Assembly (NCBI GenBank): GCA_036407095.1
Contig: DASWZV010000129.1
Location: 127,350-191,349, forward strand
Source of the DNA: Gp6-AA40 sp036407095
GTDB lineage: Bacteria; Acidobacteriota; Vicinamibacteria; Vicinamibacterales; UBA2999
Direction: 5' to 3'
DNA: 64,000 nucleotides
In this document: positions 8,370-16,442 of the stretch, piece after piece
Layout of the letters: every line of letters begins with the position of its first letter
Numbering within the stretch: the first letter of the stretch is position 1
Position numbers and translations under genes: made by a program
Notes under the pieces: model-generated
What the model saw: the letters and a program-made list of their open reading frames with translations, nothing else
What the model was told of the DNA's origin: nothing
The model's database searches: none

Positions 8370-9464
8370 TCAACTAAGAGCAGGGGACTCGCAGCCGGAC
8401 CATCGATGCCAGTGAGTCATCCAGTCCGGAACAGAAGGCGGCCCCACGTACTCCATCAGGGGCGTGGTAAGCCGGTTGCGTTCGATCAGGAGCCGGGTCT
8501 TTCCTCCCAGGCCGAGCTCGATGATGACGTCAGCTCGCAGCTTTTCCGCAATGCGGGTGGTCTCCGATGACCGCATTGGCTCGTCGGCCATCGCAAAGAC
8601 CGCGCGAGCCACCTCGGTCCGCGTAGCGAGGATTCCCGATCCGTTGTTTGAGATCACCGGAATAGCCGGATCGAAGAACTGCACACCCGTGCCGGCGACA
8701 AAGGCCTCGAGCCTGCGGCGCAGGTCCGACATGCGCCGCGAATGGGCAAGGAATCTCGTGGGGGGCTTGAGACTCGCGAACGTCGCCTCGGGAAAGCGAC
8801 TGCGCATCAGGCGTTCGAAGCATCCGACGGCGGTCTCAGCGACATAGGCATTGAACTGGCCCGGCCGTCCTTCGCAGAAATACTTGTGGACCTCGAACTT
8901 GTCGCCAAGCGCGCTGGCCAGCGCCGCCTGGACGGTCTCGGGCTCGCTCGTCTGAATCCCGAGAACGCAAAACGCTTCCGGCACGTCCGACCGCAGGATG
9001 CCGCGACTGAATTCCCGGGCCACGCGAGCCGCGTCACCAACCGATAGAGCGCGGGACGCCGCCGCCGCGATGAGGACGCCAAGACTTTCGCCAGTAAACG
9101 CTTTGAACCGGACTGTGGTGCGCGACAGGTGGACGTGGTGTTCGAAGTGCGCGAGCAGTGCCAGGTTATGAACGAGAAACGCGGCGGTGAGAAGACCCGC
9201 TTTCTCAGCTGGGTGCGAAGGCAGATTCGCATCGGTGAAAAAGAGCCGCTCGGGTTGCGGCGTGACGTCGTCCGTGTAACCCAGGGCGGCCGCCGCGTCC
9301 CGATAGATGCGTCGTACTTGCGGAATTCCGGAGGCGTGCAGCGTGGCTCCGAGGTCCCTGTAGGCATCGAGACTACCAAGGCCCGGAAAGAAGCCGATCG
9401 CCTCGATGATGTCGCGCTTTACACGCCACACCGGATCGGGCGACATCGAGCGATCCCCAGTCAT
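8370..9464 (-). CDS. Stand-alone acyltransferase (malonyl-CoA:ACP transacylase fold)
   Basis: A 364-residue protein alignable by eye with FabD and polyketide-synthase AT domains along its whole length. It has FFPGLGS (25-31) for the usual FPGQGS, TGESLGV (124-130) for GHSLGE with the nucleophile Ser127, LAHSRRM (239-245) carrying the catalytic His241, SNNGSG (272-277) and ELGLGGKT (316-323). The family reaction moves an acyl group from CoA to an acyl-carrier protein. The changes beside the nucleophile (His to Glu, final Glu to Val) suggest an unusual acyl group or acceptor. No ketosynthase or carrier protein is nearby. ATG 9464 gives an ATGA overlap with the upstream regulator; the longer frame from 9509 would lie inside that gene. 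Confidence 0.78.
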   Translation of the reverse strand: MTGDRSMSPDPVWRVKRDIIEAIGFFPGLGSLDAYRDLGATLHASGIPQVRRIYRDAAAALGYTDDVTPQPERLFFTDANLPSHPAEKAGLLTAAFLVHNLALLAHFEHHVHLSRTTVRFKAFTGESLGVLIAAAASRALSVGDAARVAREFSRGILRSDVPEAFCVLGIQTSEPETVQAALASALGDKFEVHKYFCEGRPGQFNAYVAETAVGCFERLMRSRFPEATFASLKPPTRFLAHSRRMSDLRRRLEAFVAGTGVQFFDPAIPVISNNGSGILATRTEVARAVFAMADEPMRSSETTRIAEKLRADVIIELGLGGKTRLLIERNRLTTPLMEYVGPPSVPDWMTHWHRWSGCESPALS

Positions 9465-10501
9465 CGCAGAAGAGCGCCGCCAGCGGGCGGCGCGTAGCTG
9501 ATCGCCCAATGCTCGCCGCAGACACCCGCGAACAGCGCCGCCTCGTCCTGGTGTCGCGGGTTCGTGAACGGATAGCAGCAGACGGTGAGCATGGGAAGCG
9601 GACCCGTCAGATCGTTCCAGAGTCGCTCGCTGATAACGGCGGTGTCGTAGTCGCGGTTTCGATAGAGCGCGGCAACCACCTCGCCAATGAGCGTCAGGCG
9701 AGCCTGCCGCCCTCGTGGAGATGCGAGGCGGCCCCGATCGAGCGCTTCGACCGCTCGCGCGAGGCGCATCGGGTCGAAACGTCCGTCCGGCATGATCTGC
9801 GACAGCGCCTCGACAACGTCCTGCTCAACAAGGCGTCCCTGCTGTATCAGCGCGGGCACGCTGTAACGCTCTTTCAAGTGCTGCGTGATGCCCGCCCGGA
9901 TCGCCTCCCGTGCCAGCACCACCACCGTGTCGCCTCGCTCAAGTGCGGCGTCGGCGAGGCGGACTGCGCCATGGATCAGAGCGGGATCCGAGTTGTAGAA
10001 AAGCGCCGCATGTCCTCCGCGGCTGCTGGCGATCGTCGAGAGCGTCGTCAAGGACGGCACGAACAACTGACCGTCCAGCACGTGATCCAACGCGCCGACC
10101 AAGTCGGAGCCGATGCGCGTCTTCAGGACATATCCCGCGGCGCCCGTACCGAAAGCCGCCGTGACGTACTCGTCCGATTCGTGCATCGTCAGGAACAAGA
10201 CCCTCGTGCGCGGCGCCGCCCGCCTTAACTCCCGGGCCGCTGCGAAGCCGTCGATTTCCGGCATCGTAATGTCGAGCACGACGACGTCTGGGTCGAGGCG
10301 TACCGTTGCGTCGATTGCCTGGCGAGCGTCAACGACCGCAGCCACCACCTGGAAGTCCTGCGACACCAGCTTCGAGACCGCGTCGAGCAGGGATCGATTG
10401 TCGTCAGCTAGGACGACCCGTGGCCGCGCATCGCCGCTCGATTCACAGCGTGCCGACGGCTTGCAGAATTGACCTCGCACACGAAGTCGAAGCATAGCCA
10501 T
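9461..10501 (-). CDS. REC-MEDS regulator heading the acyltransferase operon
   Basis: A 346-residue protein with an N-terminal response-regulator receiver domain (acidic pair D33-D34, phospho-acceptor D77 in VVLDITMPEIDGF, T105, K127). The C-terminal half resembles the MEDS/DcmR sensory domain (GGHAALFYNSD, ALERGDTVVVLA, ISERLWNDLTGPLPMLTVCCYP). There is no DNA-binding domain, so output is likely through protein contacts or ligand sensing. A close paralogue lies at 12003-13061. Its stop overlaps the acyltransferase start by four bases, tying this regulator to the biosynthetic-looking genes. The signal is unknown; DcmR itself responds to dichloromethane, but that function should not be assumed here. 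Confidence 0.8.
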   Translation of the reverse strand: MAMLRLRVRGQFCKPSARCESSGDARPRVVLADDNRSLLDAVSKLVSQDFQVVAAVVDARQAIDATVRLDPDVVVLDITMPEIDGFAAARELRRAAPRTRVLFLTMHESDEYVTAAFGTGAAGYVLKTRIGSDLVGALDHVLDGQLFVPSLTTLSTIASSRGGHAALFYNSDPALIHGAVRLADAALERGDTVVVLAREAIRAGITQHLKERYSVPALIQQGRLVEQDVVEALSQIMPDGRFDPMRLARAVEALDRGRLASPRGRQARLTLIGEVVAALYRNRDYDTAVISERLWNDLTGPLPMLTVCCYPFTNPRHQDEAALFAGVCGEHWAISYAPPAGGALLR

Positions 10502-10580
10502 CGCAGGCGCCGATTCAGCCCCAGGATGCTTAACGAATCGTGTCGAGGCTTAATCAATTCTGCGTGCCGCTCGATCGCAA

Positions 10581-11630
10581 TCAGGGGTGGTGTTGACTGA
10601 AGGCGCGAAAACCAGAGGGGCTGAGACCAAGAAAACGCCGGAACTCCGCATCAAACTGCGCTGGGTGGTTGAAGCCGAGAAGGCGACAGGCGATCTGCTT
10701 GACATGTTCGTTTGTGTCGGTCAGGGCCGCGAGGCTGGGACGAAGAGCGAAGGCCGTTCGCCACTCGGTGAAATCAACTCCTGTTTCGCGCGAAATCAGT
10801 CGACTCAGGTGCGACGGGACGACGTTGTGATTCTTGGCGATCTCTTCCAGCTTCAATCGCTTGCCTTGAGCTGCGGCCGACTCCAGCGCATTGAGCGCAG
10901 CGATCACGCGCGGGTCTCTCGGCACTGGCTTCTCGAGGGCATCGAGAACGATGATCTGAATGCGTTCCGCCAACCACGCCGAACCATATGGACCCGCGTT
11001 TATCGCGAGCCTGAGTGCTCGGGCGCAGGCCAGGAAAGCTGGCATCGGTAGCGCCGGATCGAGTAACGCGCGCATCACGCCTCCGATCAGCGCTCGGTAG
11101 GCTGTTGCCTCATGTCTTACTGACACGGTCGCGTCTTTCAAGCGTCGCGTGAGCGACTGCAGGGCTTCGAGCAATGCAGCCAACGACCTACGCGACGGTA
11201 TTCGAAGACCGTCAACGACGTTGGCTTTCTGATTCGAATTGCCGCTCACCGCCGCTCGGCGCCTGATGAGTCGATCGAGCGAGACGCTCAATTCATTGGC
11301 GAAGACGGGCTTTCCTTGAAAACCCTCGACACCAAGCTGGCCCGCGACTCGCGCAGATTCAAAATCACCAAAGCCCGTCACCACCAGGACGGGAGTCATC
11401 ACTCCGTCGGCGCGGAGTCTGGCAAGTACCGTCAGACCCGGGATATCCGGAAGCATGAGATCTAACAGGATCGCGTCGTAACCGATGGGAGCCAGCGCTA
11501 AGGCTGCAGCGCCGGTCACCGCGCACTGAATATGAAAGCCTTCCAGCTCGAGGAGACGGACGTCCGGGCTCGAAGGGCAGATATCGTCGTCGATCCAGAG
11601 CACCCGCGGGCGTTCAGTATCTGAATGCAC
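10581..11630 (-). CDS. Response regulator with AraC-type DNA-binding domain
   Basis: A 349-residue transcription regulator. The N-terminal receiver domain has the acidic cluster D14-D16, phospho-acceptor D57 (AILLDLMLPDIPG), T85 and K107. A helical middle region of about 130 residues has no recognisable motif. The last hundred residues carry two helix-turn-helix units of AraC type (VVPSHLSRLISRETGVDF and VKQIACRLLGFNHPAQF, followed by FRRFLGLSPSGFR). It is the only DNA-binding protein in this regulatory island, so it is the best candidate for controlling the neighbouring REC-MEDS genes and the acyltransferase operon. No histidine kinase is encoded close by. It is divergent from the gene at 12003. 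Confidence 0.88.
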   Translation of the reverse strand: MHSDTERPRVLWIDDDICPSSPDVRLLELEGFHIQCAVTGAAALALAPIGYDAILLDLMLPDIPGLTVLARLRADGVMTPVLVVTGFGDFESARVAGQLGVEGFQGKPVFANELSVSLDRLIRRRAAVSGNSNQKANVVDGLRIPSRRSLAALLEALQSLTRRLKDATVSVRHEATAYRALIGGVMRALLDPALPMPAFLACARALRLAINAGPYGSAWLAERIQIIVLDALEKPVPRDPRVIAALNALESAAAQGKRLKLEEIAKNHNVVPSHLSRLISRETGVDFTEWRTAFALRPSLAALTDTNEHVKQIACRLLGFNHPAQFDAEFRRFLGLSPSGFRAFSQHHP

Positions 11631-12002
11631 GGCGCCTCCCGCAGTCGACGATTCGAACGACTGTGCCGGAGGGCGCGGCGGGCACGTCGCACAACGGATC
11701 CTGGACTAAACCGTTTCGCGTCTCGGACAGCGACCCGCGCTGTCATTCGAAAGGAGCAATCCCGACCGGCTCGGCCCCGAGCAGATCCGCACTTACCAGT
11801 TCCATGCCACGAACCGCGCCGATGATTACGCTGAATTCGGTCACCGACACAATGTCGCGTCACTTGATCCGGTCGCCACGCGCAAGGCTTGGGCGCACGA
11901 CCTGATCGCTTGCAATGCCAACGAGTTGTGGCGTTCATGCGAAGGGCCGACCGTACTGGCACGAAAAATCCGCGAGATGCCGCGGTCTAGAAGGAAACTT
12001 CG
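11631..12002. other. Divergent intergenic region with no gene seen
   Basis: These 372 bases separate the divergent REC-AraC and REC-MEDS genes. Open frames on both strands here are Arg/Ser-rich and have no protein character. The region most probably holds both promoters, but no consensus pair is convincing. An AGGAAAC sequence just before 12003 is a suitable ribosome-binding site for the plus-strand gene. Confidence 0.5.
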
Positions 12003-13061
12003 ATGAACAGTTTTGATGCTTCGAGTCGAAAAAAAATTGTGATCAGTCCCCGGAAACGAAGCAAAGACGTGTATCCTTCCGCGGTCGTGACATCCCGACC
12101 TGCCACGCTTCAAAAGGCAGCTCCCGCGAAGCCGAAGGTTCTCCTGGTCGACGATCATCCCGAGGTCTTGCGATCGATCTCGCGGATGCTTGCGTTCGAC
12201 TTCGAGATTGCCGCCCTCGCCACCGACGGTGCGCAAGCGCTCGAGCAGTCCCGTCGCGTCGAGCCCGACGTGGTCGTGCTCGACATCACGATGCCCGGCC
12301 TCGACGGCTTTCAAACCGCTCGCGAGCTGACGCGCAACGGGACAGGTCCACGCGTCGTGTTCCTGACCATGCACGACGCAGAGGAATTCATCACGGAGGG
12401 CTTCCGTTCAGGCGGGCGCGGCTACGTGGTCAAGACGCGCGTGCACGAAGATCTCGTCCGCGCGATCGATCGAGTCCTTGCGGGACAGATGTTCGTGCCA
12501 TCGCTCAAGTCGCTGTTCCTCGTCGACGAGGCGTCCTGCGGACACGCCGCGCAGTTCTACTCCGACGATCGGGCGTTCGTCGACTCGATGGGCGATTTTC
12601 TCGATGTCGCGCTGCGCTGCGGCGATACGGTATCGGTCGTCGCCAACGAATCGTTTCGGGTGGGTCTAGCCGAGCAACTGAACGCGCACGGGTGGAGCGT
12701 GGGTGAATCGGGAGAACACGGACGATATCGCGCGATGGATTCGGGCGAGGCGTTGGCGTCGATCATGTGTGGCGACCGTCTCGACGCCAATCGCCTCGAG
12801 CAGATCGTCGACGATCTCGAGCGCAGCCGCGTGGCCTTGGCCGAAGGACACACGAGAAGGCACACGATGGTCGGCGATCTCCTGGTTCCGCTCTTCTTGA
12901 ACGGCAACGCACGCGCAGGCATGGAAGTGGAACGCCTGTGGAACGATCTCACCCACGCGCTGCCGTTCATGACCGTTTGCTGCTACCCAGCCGCATGCTT
13001 TGACGCGCAATCGAGGGACACGCTCCCCGACGTGTGCGCGGAACACTGGGCGGTCGCCTAG
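12003..13061 (+). CDS. REC-MEDS regulator, paralogue
   Basis: A 352-residue protein with the same architecture as the regulator at 9461-10501. After a basic N-terminal tail of about 44 residues there is a receiver domain (VDDHPEV with D50-D51, phospho-acceptor D94 in VVLDITMPGLDGF, LTMHDAEE, GYVVKTR). The MEDS/DcmR-like domain follows (GHAAQFYSDDRAF, ALRCGDTVSVVA, VERLWNDLTHALPFMTVCCYP, CAEHWAV). The two copies match through the whole C-terminal half. The final VC(A/G)EHWA block is conserved in both, which marks it as functionally important. It lacks a DNA-binding domain. It converges on the M16 protease gene. Confidence 0.82.
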   Translation: MNSFDASSRKKIVISPRKRSKDVYPSAVVTSRPATLQKAAPAKPKVLLVDDHPEVLRSISRMLAFDFEIAALATDGAQALEQSRRVEPDVVVLDITMPGLDGFQTARELTRNGTGPRVVFLTMHDAEEFITEGFRSGGRGYVVKTRVHEDLVRAIDRVLAGQMFVPSLKSLFLVDEASCGHAAQFYSDDRAFVDSMGDFLDVALRCGDTVSVVANESFRVGLAEQLNAHGWSVGESGEHGRYRAMDSGEALASIMCGDRLDANRLEQIVDDLERSRVALAEGHTRRHTMVGDLLVPLFLNGNARAGMEVERLWNDLTHALPFMTVCCYPAACFDAQSRDTLPDVCAEHWAVA

Positions 13062-13120
13062 GTCGATTCCTCCGCTCCAATCGGAACGCGAAGCGTCACC
13101 CTCGTGCCGCGCGCGACACC

Positions 13121-15868
13121 TTATTTCGCCGCCGCCTTCTTGAAATCGCCGCCCTTCATGAAGGTCATCGTCGAGACGTCGAAGAACTTCCGCAACGCCC
13201 CGGTAATCTGCTGCGACGTCAGCGACTGCACCTTCTTCTCCAGTTCCGCGTCCCACGCCATCGTCCGGCCGTAGTGCGTTCGGGTCACCAGCAGGTTGGC
13301 CAGACCGGCGTTCTGATCCCGATTGAGCTGCTGTGCCTGCAGCCAACTGGCCTTCCCTGCCGCGATCTCGGCGTCACTGAATCCGTCCTTGAGCAGCGTG
13401 GTCATCTCATCGCGGAACGAGGCCTCGACCTTCGCGGAATTCTCGGGAGCTGAGATCGCGTTGGTGATGAAGGTCGCGTTGTCTTCACCCGGAGGCACGC
13501 TGATAGACGAGCTGATGCCGTAACTCAACCCCTCCTTACCGCGGATGCGCGCGAACAGACGCGAGTTGATGCCCTGGCCGAGCAAGTAGTTTGCAAACAT
13601 CAGCGCCGGGTAGTCGGGGTTGTCGTCGCTGATGTTGATGTGCATGCCCGCCAGGAAGAACGCGTTGGCCTTGTCCGGAGTCTCGAACTGCTGATTCACC
13701 GGATCGATCTTGCGGTACGGATTCTTGATCTGCGCGTACGCCTTCGGACTCTTCCAGCCGTTGAGGGCGGACGCCGCCTTCAGGATCGCTTCCGGATCGA
13801 AATCGCCGACGACGGCGAGTTCCGCGTTGGACGCGCCATAGAAACCTGAATGGAACTGCTTGACCTGGTCGAGCGTCACAGCGCGCATGTCGGCCAGCTG
13901 CTCGTCGAACGTCGAGACATGCCGCACGTCGCCCTTCGGATAGGGATTCAGATGCGATTGAAAGGCCTGCGTCGTGACGGACGTGGGCTCCGATTTCTGG
14001 CTCTCGATGCCCGCGAGCGCCTGCTGCCGGAGCGTCTCGAGCTCCGCGGCCGGGAATGACGGCTCGCGCAGCACTTCGGTTGCGAGCGCGAGGACCGCAG
14101 GGAGATTTGCCGCAATCGTCTCGATCGTGACGGTGGCGCCGCCTGCGCCGCCGCCCACGAACATTCGAGCCTTCAGTCGATCGAGTTCGTCCTGGATCTG
14201 CTGCCGCGTGTGTTTCGTCGTGCCGCGCATCAGCAGCTGCCCGGTCATCTGCGCGACCGCCGACTGTCCCGCCAGCGACTTCTCGTCGCCGAACGACAGG
14301 CGCAGCACTGCCGACACCGTCTCACCGCGGGTCTTCTTGGGCAGGAGCATCGCCTTGGTCCCACCCGGCAGCGTCACGCGGCGAAGGCGCCCCTCGATGT
14401 TCGCGGGCGAGGAATCGAACACTTCACCTGCCGACACCGTCGCGCTTCCCTTGTAGTCCTTGAAGGTCGCCACCAGGTCGGGTGTGGCGGGAATCTCCGC
14501 GCGATCAGGCTGCGCCGCCGGAATGAAGACGCCGACCGTCCGGTTGGCGGGTTTGAAATAGTACGTCGCTACCCGTTGCACGTCGGCGAGCGTCGTCTGC
14601 TTGATGCGATCGCGATTGAGGAAGAAGAGCCGCCAGTCGCCCATCGATGCCCAGTTGCTCAGCGACAGCGCCATCTGCTCGGAGTTGTTGACCTGCAGAT
14701 CGATCTGCGTGAGCAGTCGATTGCGCACACGCTCGACTTCCTCGCTCGTGAAGGGCGTCGTCTTCAGTGCATCGATCGTGTTGAGCAGGGTCGTTTTCGC
14801 GTCATCGAGCGACGACTCCTTCCGCACTTCGGCCAGCACCATGACCATGCCGGCGTCGCGCTGTTGCAGCCCTCCGCCGCCAATCTGCGACGCCTTCTTG
14901 GTCTCGACGAGCGCCTTGTACAGCCGGCCCGACGGATTGTCGGTCAGGATCTGCGAGGCCATCTGCAACGCCGGGTAATCGGGATGAGACCCGGCCGGCA
15001 CGTGAAAGCCAACGACGATGTTCTGCACCTCGCCGACACGCTGGAGCGCGACCGTGCGCTCGCCGTCCTGCGTCGGTTCGGCGGTGTAGATGATCGGCAG
15101 CGTCCGCTGCGGCTTCGGAATCGATCCGAAGTACTTCGTCACGAGCGCGAGCGTCTTCGACTCGTCGATCTTGCCGGCAACCACGAGCACGGCGTTGTCG
15201 GGCTGATAGTGTGCGCGGTAGAACGCCTGAAGTCGGTCGATCGGGACGTTCTCGATGTCGCTGCGCGATCCGATCGTCGACTTCCCGTAGTTGTGCCAGA
15301 GGTACGCAGTCGAGAGCACTCGCTGATACAGCACGCCGAGCGGTGAGTTCTCACCCTGCTCGAACTCGTTGCGTACGACGGTCATCTCGCTGTCGAGGTC
15401 CTTCTTGGCGATGAACGAGTTGACCATCCGGTCCGATTCCAGATCGAGCGCCCACTCGAGGTTGGCGTCGGTGGCTGAAAACGTCTCGAAGTAGTTCGTC
15501 CGCTCGTACGAGGTCGTGCCGTTCGGGCGCGAGCCGTGGTCCTGCAGTTCCTTCGGGATGTTCGTGTGTCGGGTCGATCCCTTGAACACCATGTGCTCCA
15601 GCAGGTGCGCCATGCCGGTCTCGCCGTAGCTCTCATGCTTGGAACCGACGAGGTATGTGATGTTCACCGTGATCGTCGACTTCGATTGATCGGGAAACAG
15701 CAGCACGCGGAGTCCGTTGGGCATCTGGTATTCCGTGATGCCCTCAACAGATGTGATTCGCTGCACGCCCGCCGGCAGCGTCGGCGCTCCCGCTTGTCCC
15801 CAGACGCGATCCGGGGACACGCTCACCAGAAGGGCCAGGACCAGCAACAGGGGTCGAAGGAGTCTCAT
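13121..15868 (-). CDS. Secreted M16 family zinc metallopeptidase (two fused units)
   Basis: A 915-residue exported protease of the pitrilysin/processing-peptidase family. A signal peptide (about 1-25) is followed by two M16 repeats. The first has the inverted zinc motif HLLEH (H88, E91, H92). The second lacks it (the corresponding stretch reads QSAVAQMTGQLL) and is the usual non-catalytic partner half. Proteases of this type cut peptides enclosed between the two halves, here in the periplasm or at the surface. ATG 15868 is chosen because GAGGTTG precedes it and a clean signal peptide follows; the frame is open further upstream to 15961 but gives no signal. The gene appears to be transcribed alone. 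Confidence 0.92.
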   Translation of the reverse strand: MRLLRPLLLVLALLVSVSPDRVWGQAGAPTLPAGVQRITSVEGITEYQMPNGLRVLLFPDQSKSTITVNITYLVGSKHESYGETGMAHLLEHMVFKGSTRHTNIPKELQDHGSRPNGTTSYERTNYFETFSATDANLEWALDLESDRMVNSFIAKKDLDSEMTVVRNEFEQGENSPLGVLYQRVLSTAYLWHNYGKSTIGSRSDIENVPIDRLQAFYRAHYQPDNAVLVVAGKIDESKTLALVTKYFGSIPKPQRTLPIIYTAEPTQDGERTVALQRVGEVQNIVVGFHVPAGSHPDYPALQMASQILTDNPSGRLYKALVETKKASQIGGGGLQQRDAGMVMVLAEVRKESSLDDAKTTLLNTIDALKTTPFTSEEVERVRNRLLTQIDLQVNNSEQMALSLSNWASMGDWRLFFLNRDRIKQTTLADVQRVATYYFKPANRTVGVFIPAAQPDRAEIPATPDLVATFKDYKGSATVSAGEVFDSSPANIEGRLRRVTLPGGTKAMLLPKKTRGETVSAVLRLSFGDEKSLAGQSAVAQMTGQLLMRGTTKHTRQQIQDELDRLKARMFVGGGAGGATVTIETIAANLPAVLALATEVLREPSFPAAELETLRQQALAGIESQKSEPTSVTTQAFQSHLNPYPKGDVRHVSTFDEQLADMRAVTLDQVKQFHSGFYGASNAELAVVGDFDPEAILKAASALNGWKSPKAYAQIKNPYRKIDPVNQQFETPDKANAFFLAGMHINISDDNPDYPALMFANYLLGQGINSRLFARIRGKEGLSYGISSSISVPPGEDNATFITNAISAPENSAKVEASFRDEMTTLLKDGFSDAEIAAGKASWLQAQQLNRDQNAGLANLLVTRTHYGRTMAWDAELEKKVQSLTSQQITGALRKFFDVSTMTFMKGGDFKKAAAK

Positions 15869-16074
15869 ATCAACCTCGATTCGGCGGGTCTGAGGACACG
15901 CCGTTACGACGTCACAACGCTGGAACCCACGGTCTGGAACAGCAGGCGCGTCCAAAGACACGCCGCGGTACGTAGGGCCGCGTCTTTAGACCCGACTGAA
16001 CTCGAATCGGTTTCAAAGGGAATGCGCGGTAGCGCATGGCGTCTATATACGCCCGCGCCCGGCGACGGGTCAAT

Positions 16075-16332
16075 TCAGCGGAACACGATTTCGTTTGACG
16101 GATTCGCCGACCCGCAGCTGTTCCGCGCCTGCACGCGCGCGTCATACCGCTGCGGACGCGCGGGACCGGTCACAGCCGTCGCCGCGCACGAATTGGCCGG
16201 CGACGGAGTCGGCGTTGTCGCCGGAGGCGTGGTCGTGGGCGCAGTCGGCGACAGATTGGCGCTCTCACCGCTTTCACACGCGACCGCGATCACTGCAGCC
16301 AGGATCACGCACGACAGTCCAGCTCGACTCAT
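16075..16332 (-). CDS. Small putative lipoprotein with fibronectin-III-like tail
   Basis: An 85-residue protein. The start MSRAGLSCVILAAVIAVAC resembles a lipoprotein signal with a candidate lipid-attachment Cys at 19. A Thr/Pro-rich spacer (SPTAPTTTPPATTPTPSP) follows. The last 30 residues (QRYDARVQARNSCGSANP, then SNEIVF) read like the final two strands of a fibronectin type III domain. A full such domain would be about 90 residues, so this is either a degenerate remnant or a very small surface protein. The start is at the second ATG, which gives a proper signal. Function unknown. Confidence 0.5.
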   Translation of the reverse strand: MSRAGLSCVILAAVIAVACESGESANLSPTAPTTTPPATTPTPSPANSCAATAVTGPARPQRYDARVQARNSCGSANPSNEIVFR

Positions 16333-16442
16333 GTCGACACCTGCCGGACCGAGAAATGGCAATGGGCGTACCGCAGCTCAACCGTGCCAACGCTGTGGCG
16401 ATTCCGCGTCGAGCCATCTCAACGTCGTTACAATCTGCGCGC

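Noticed and set aside
14210..15346. A 378-residue plus-strand open frame
   Set aside because: Mirror frame of the M16 peptidase gene.
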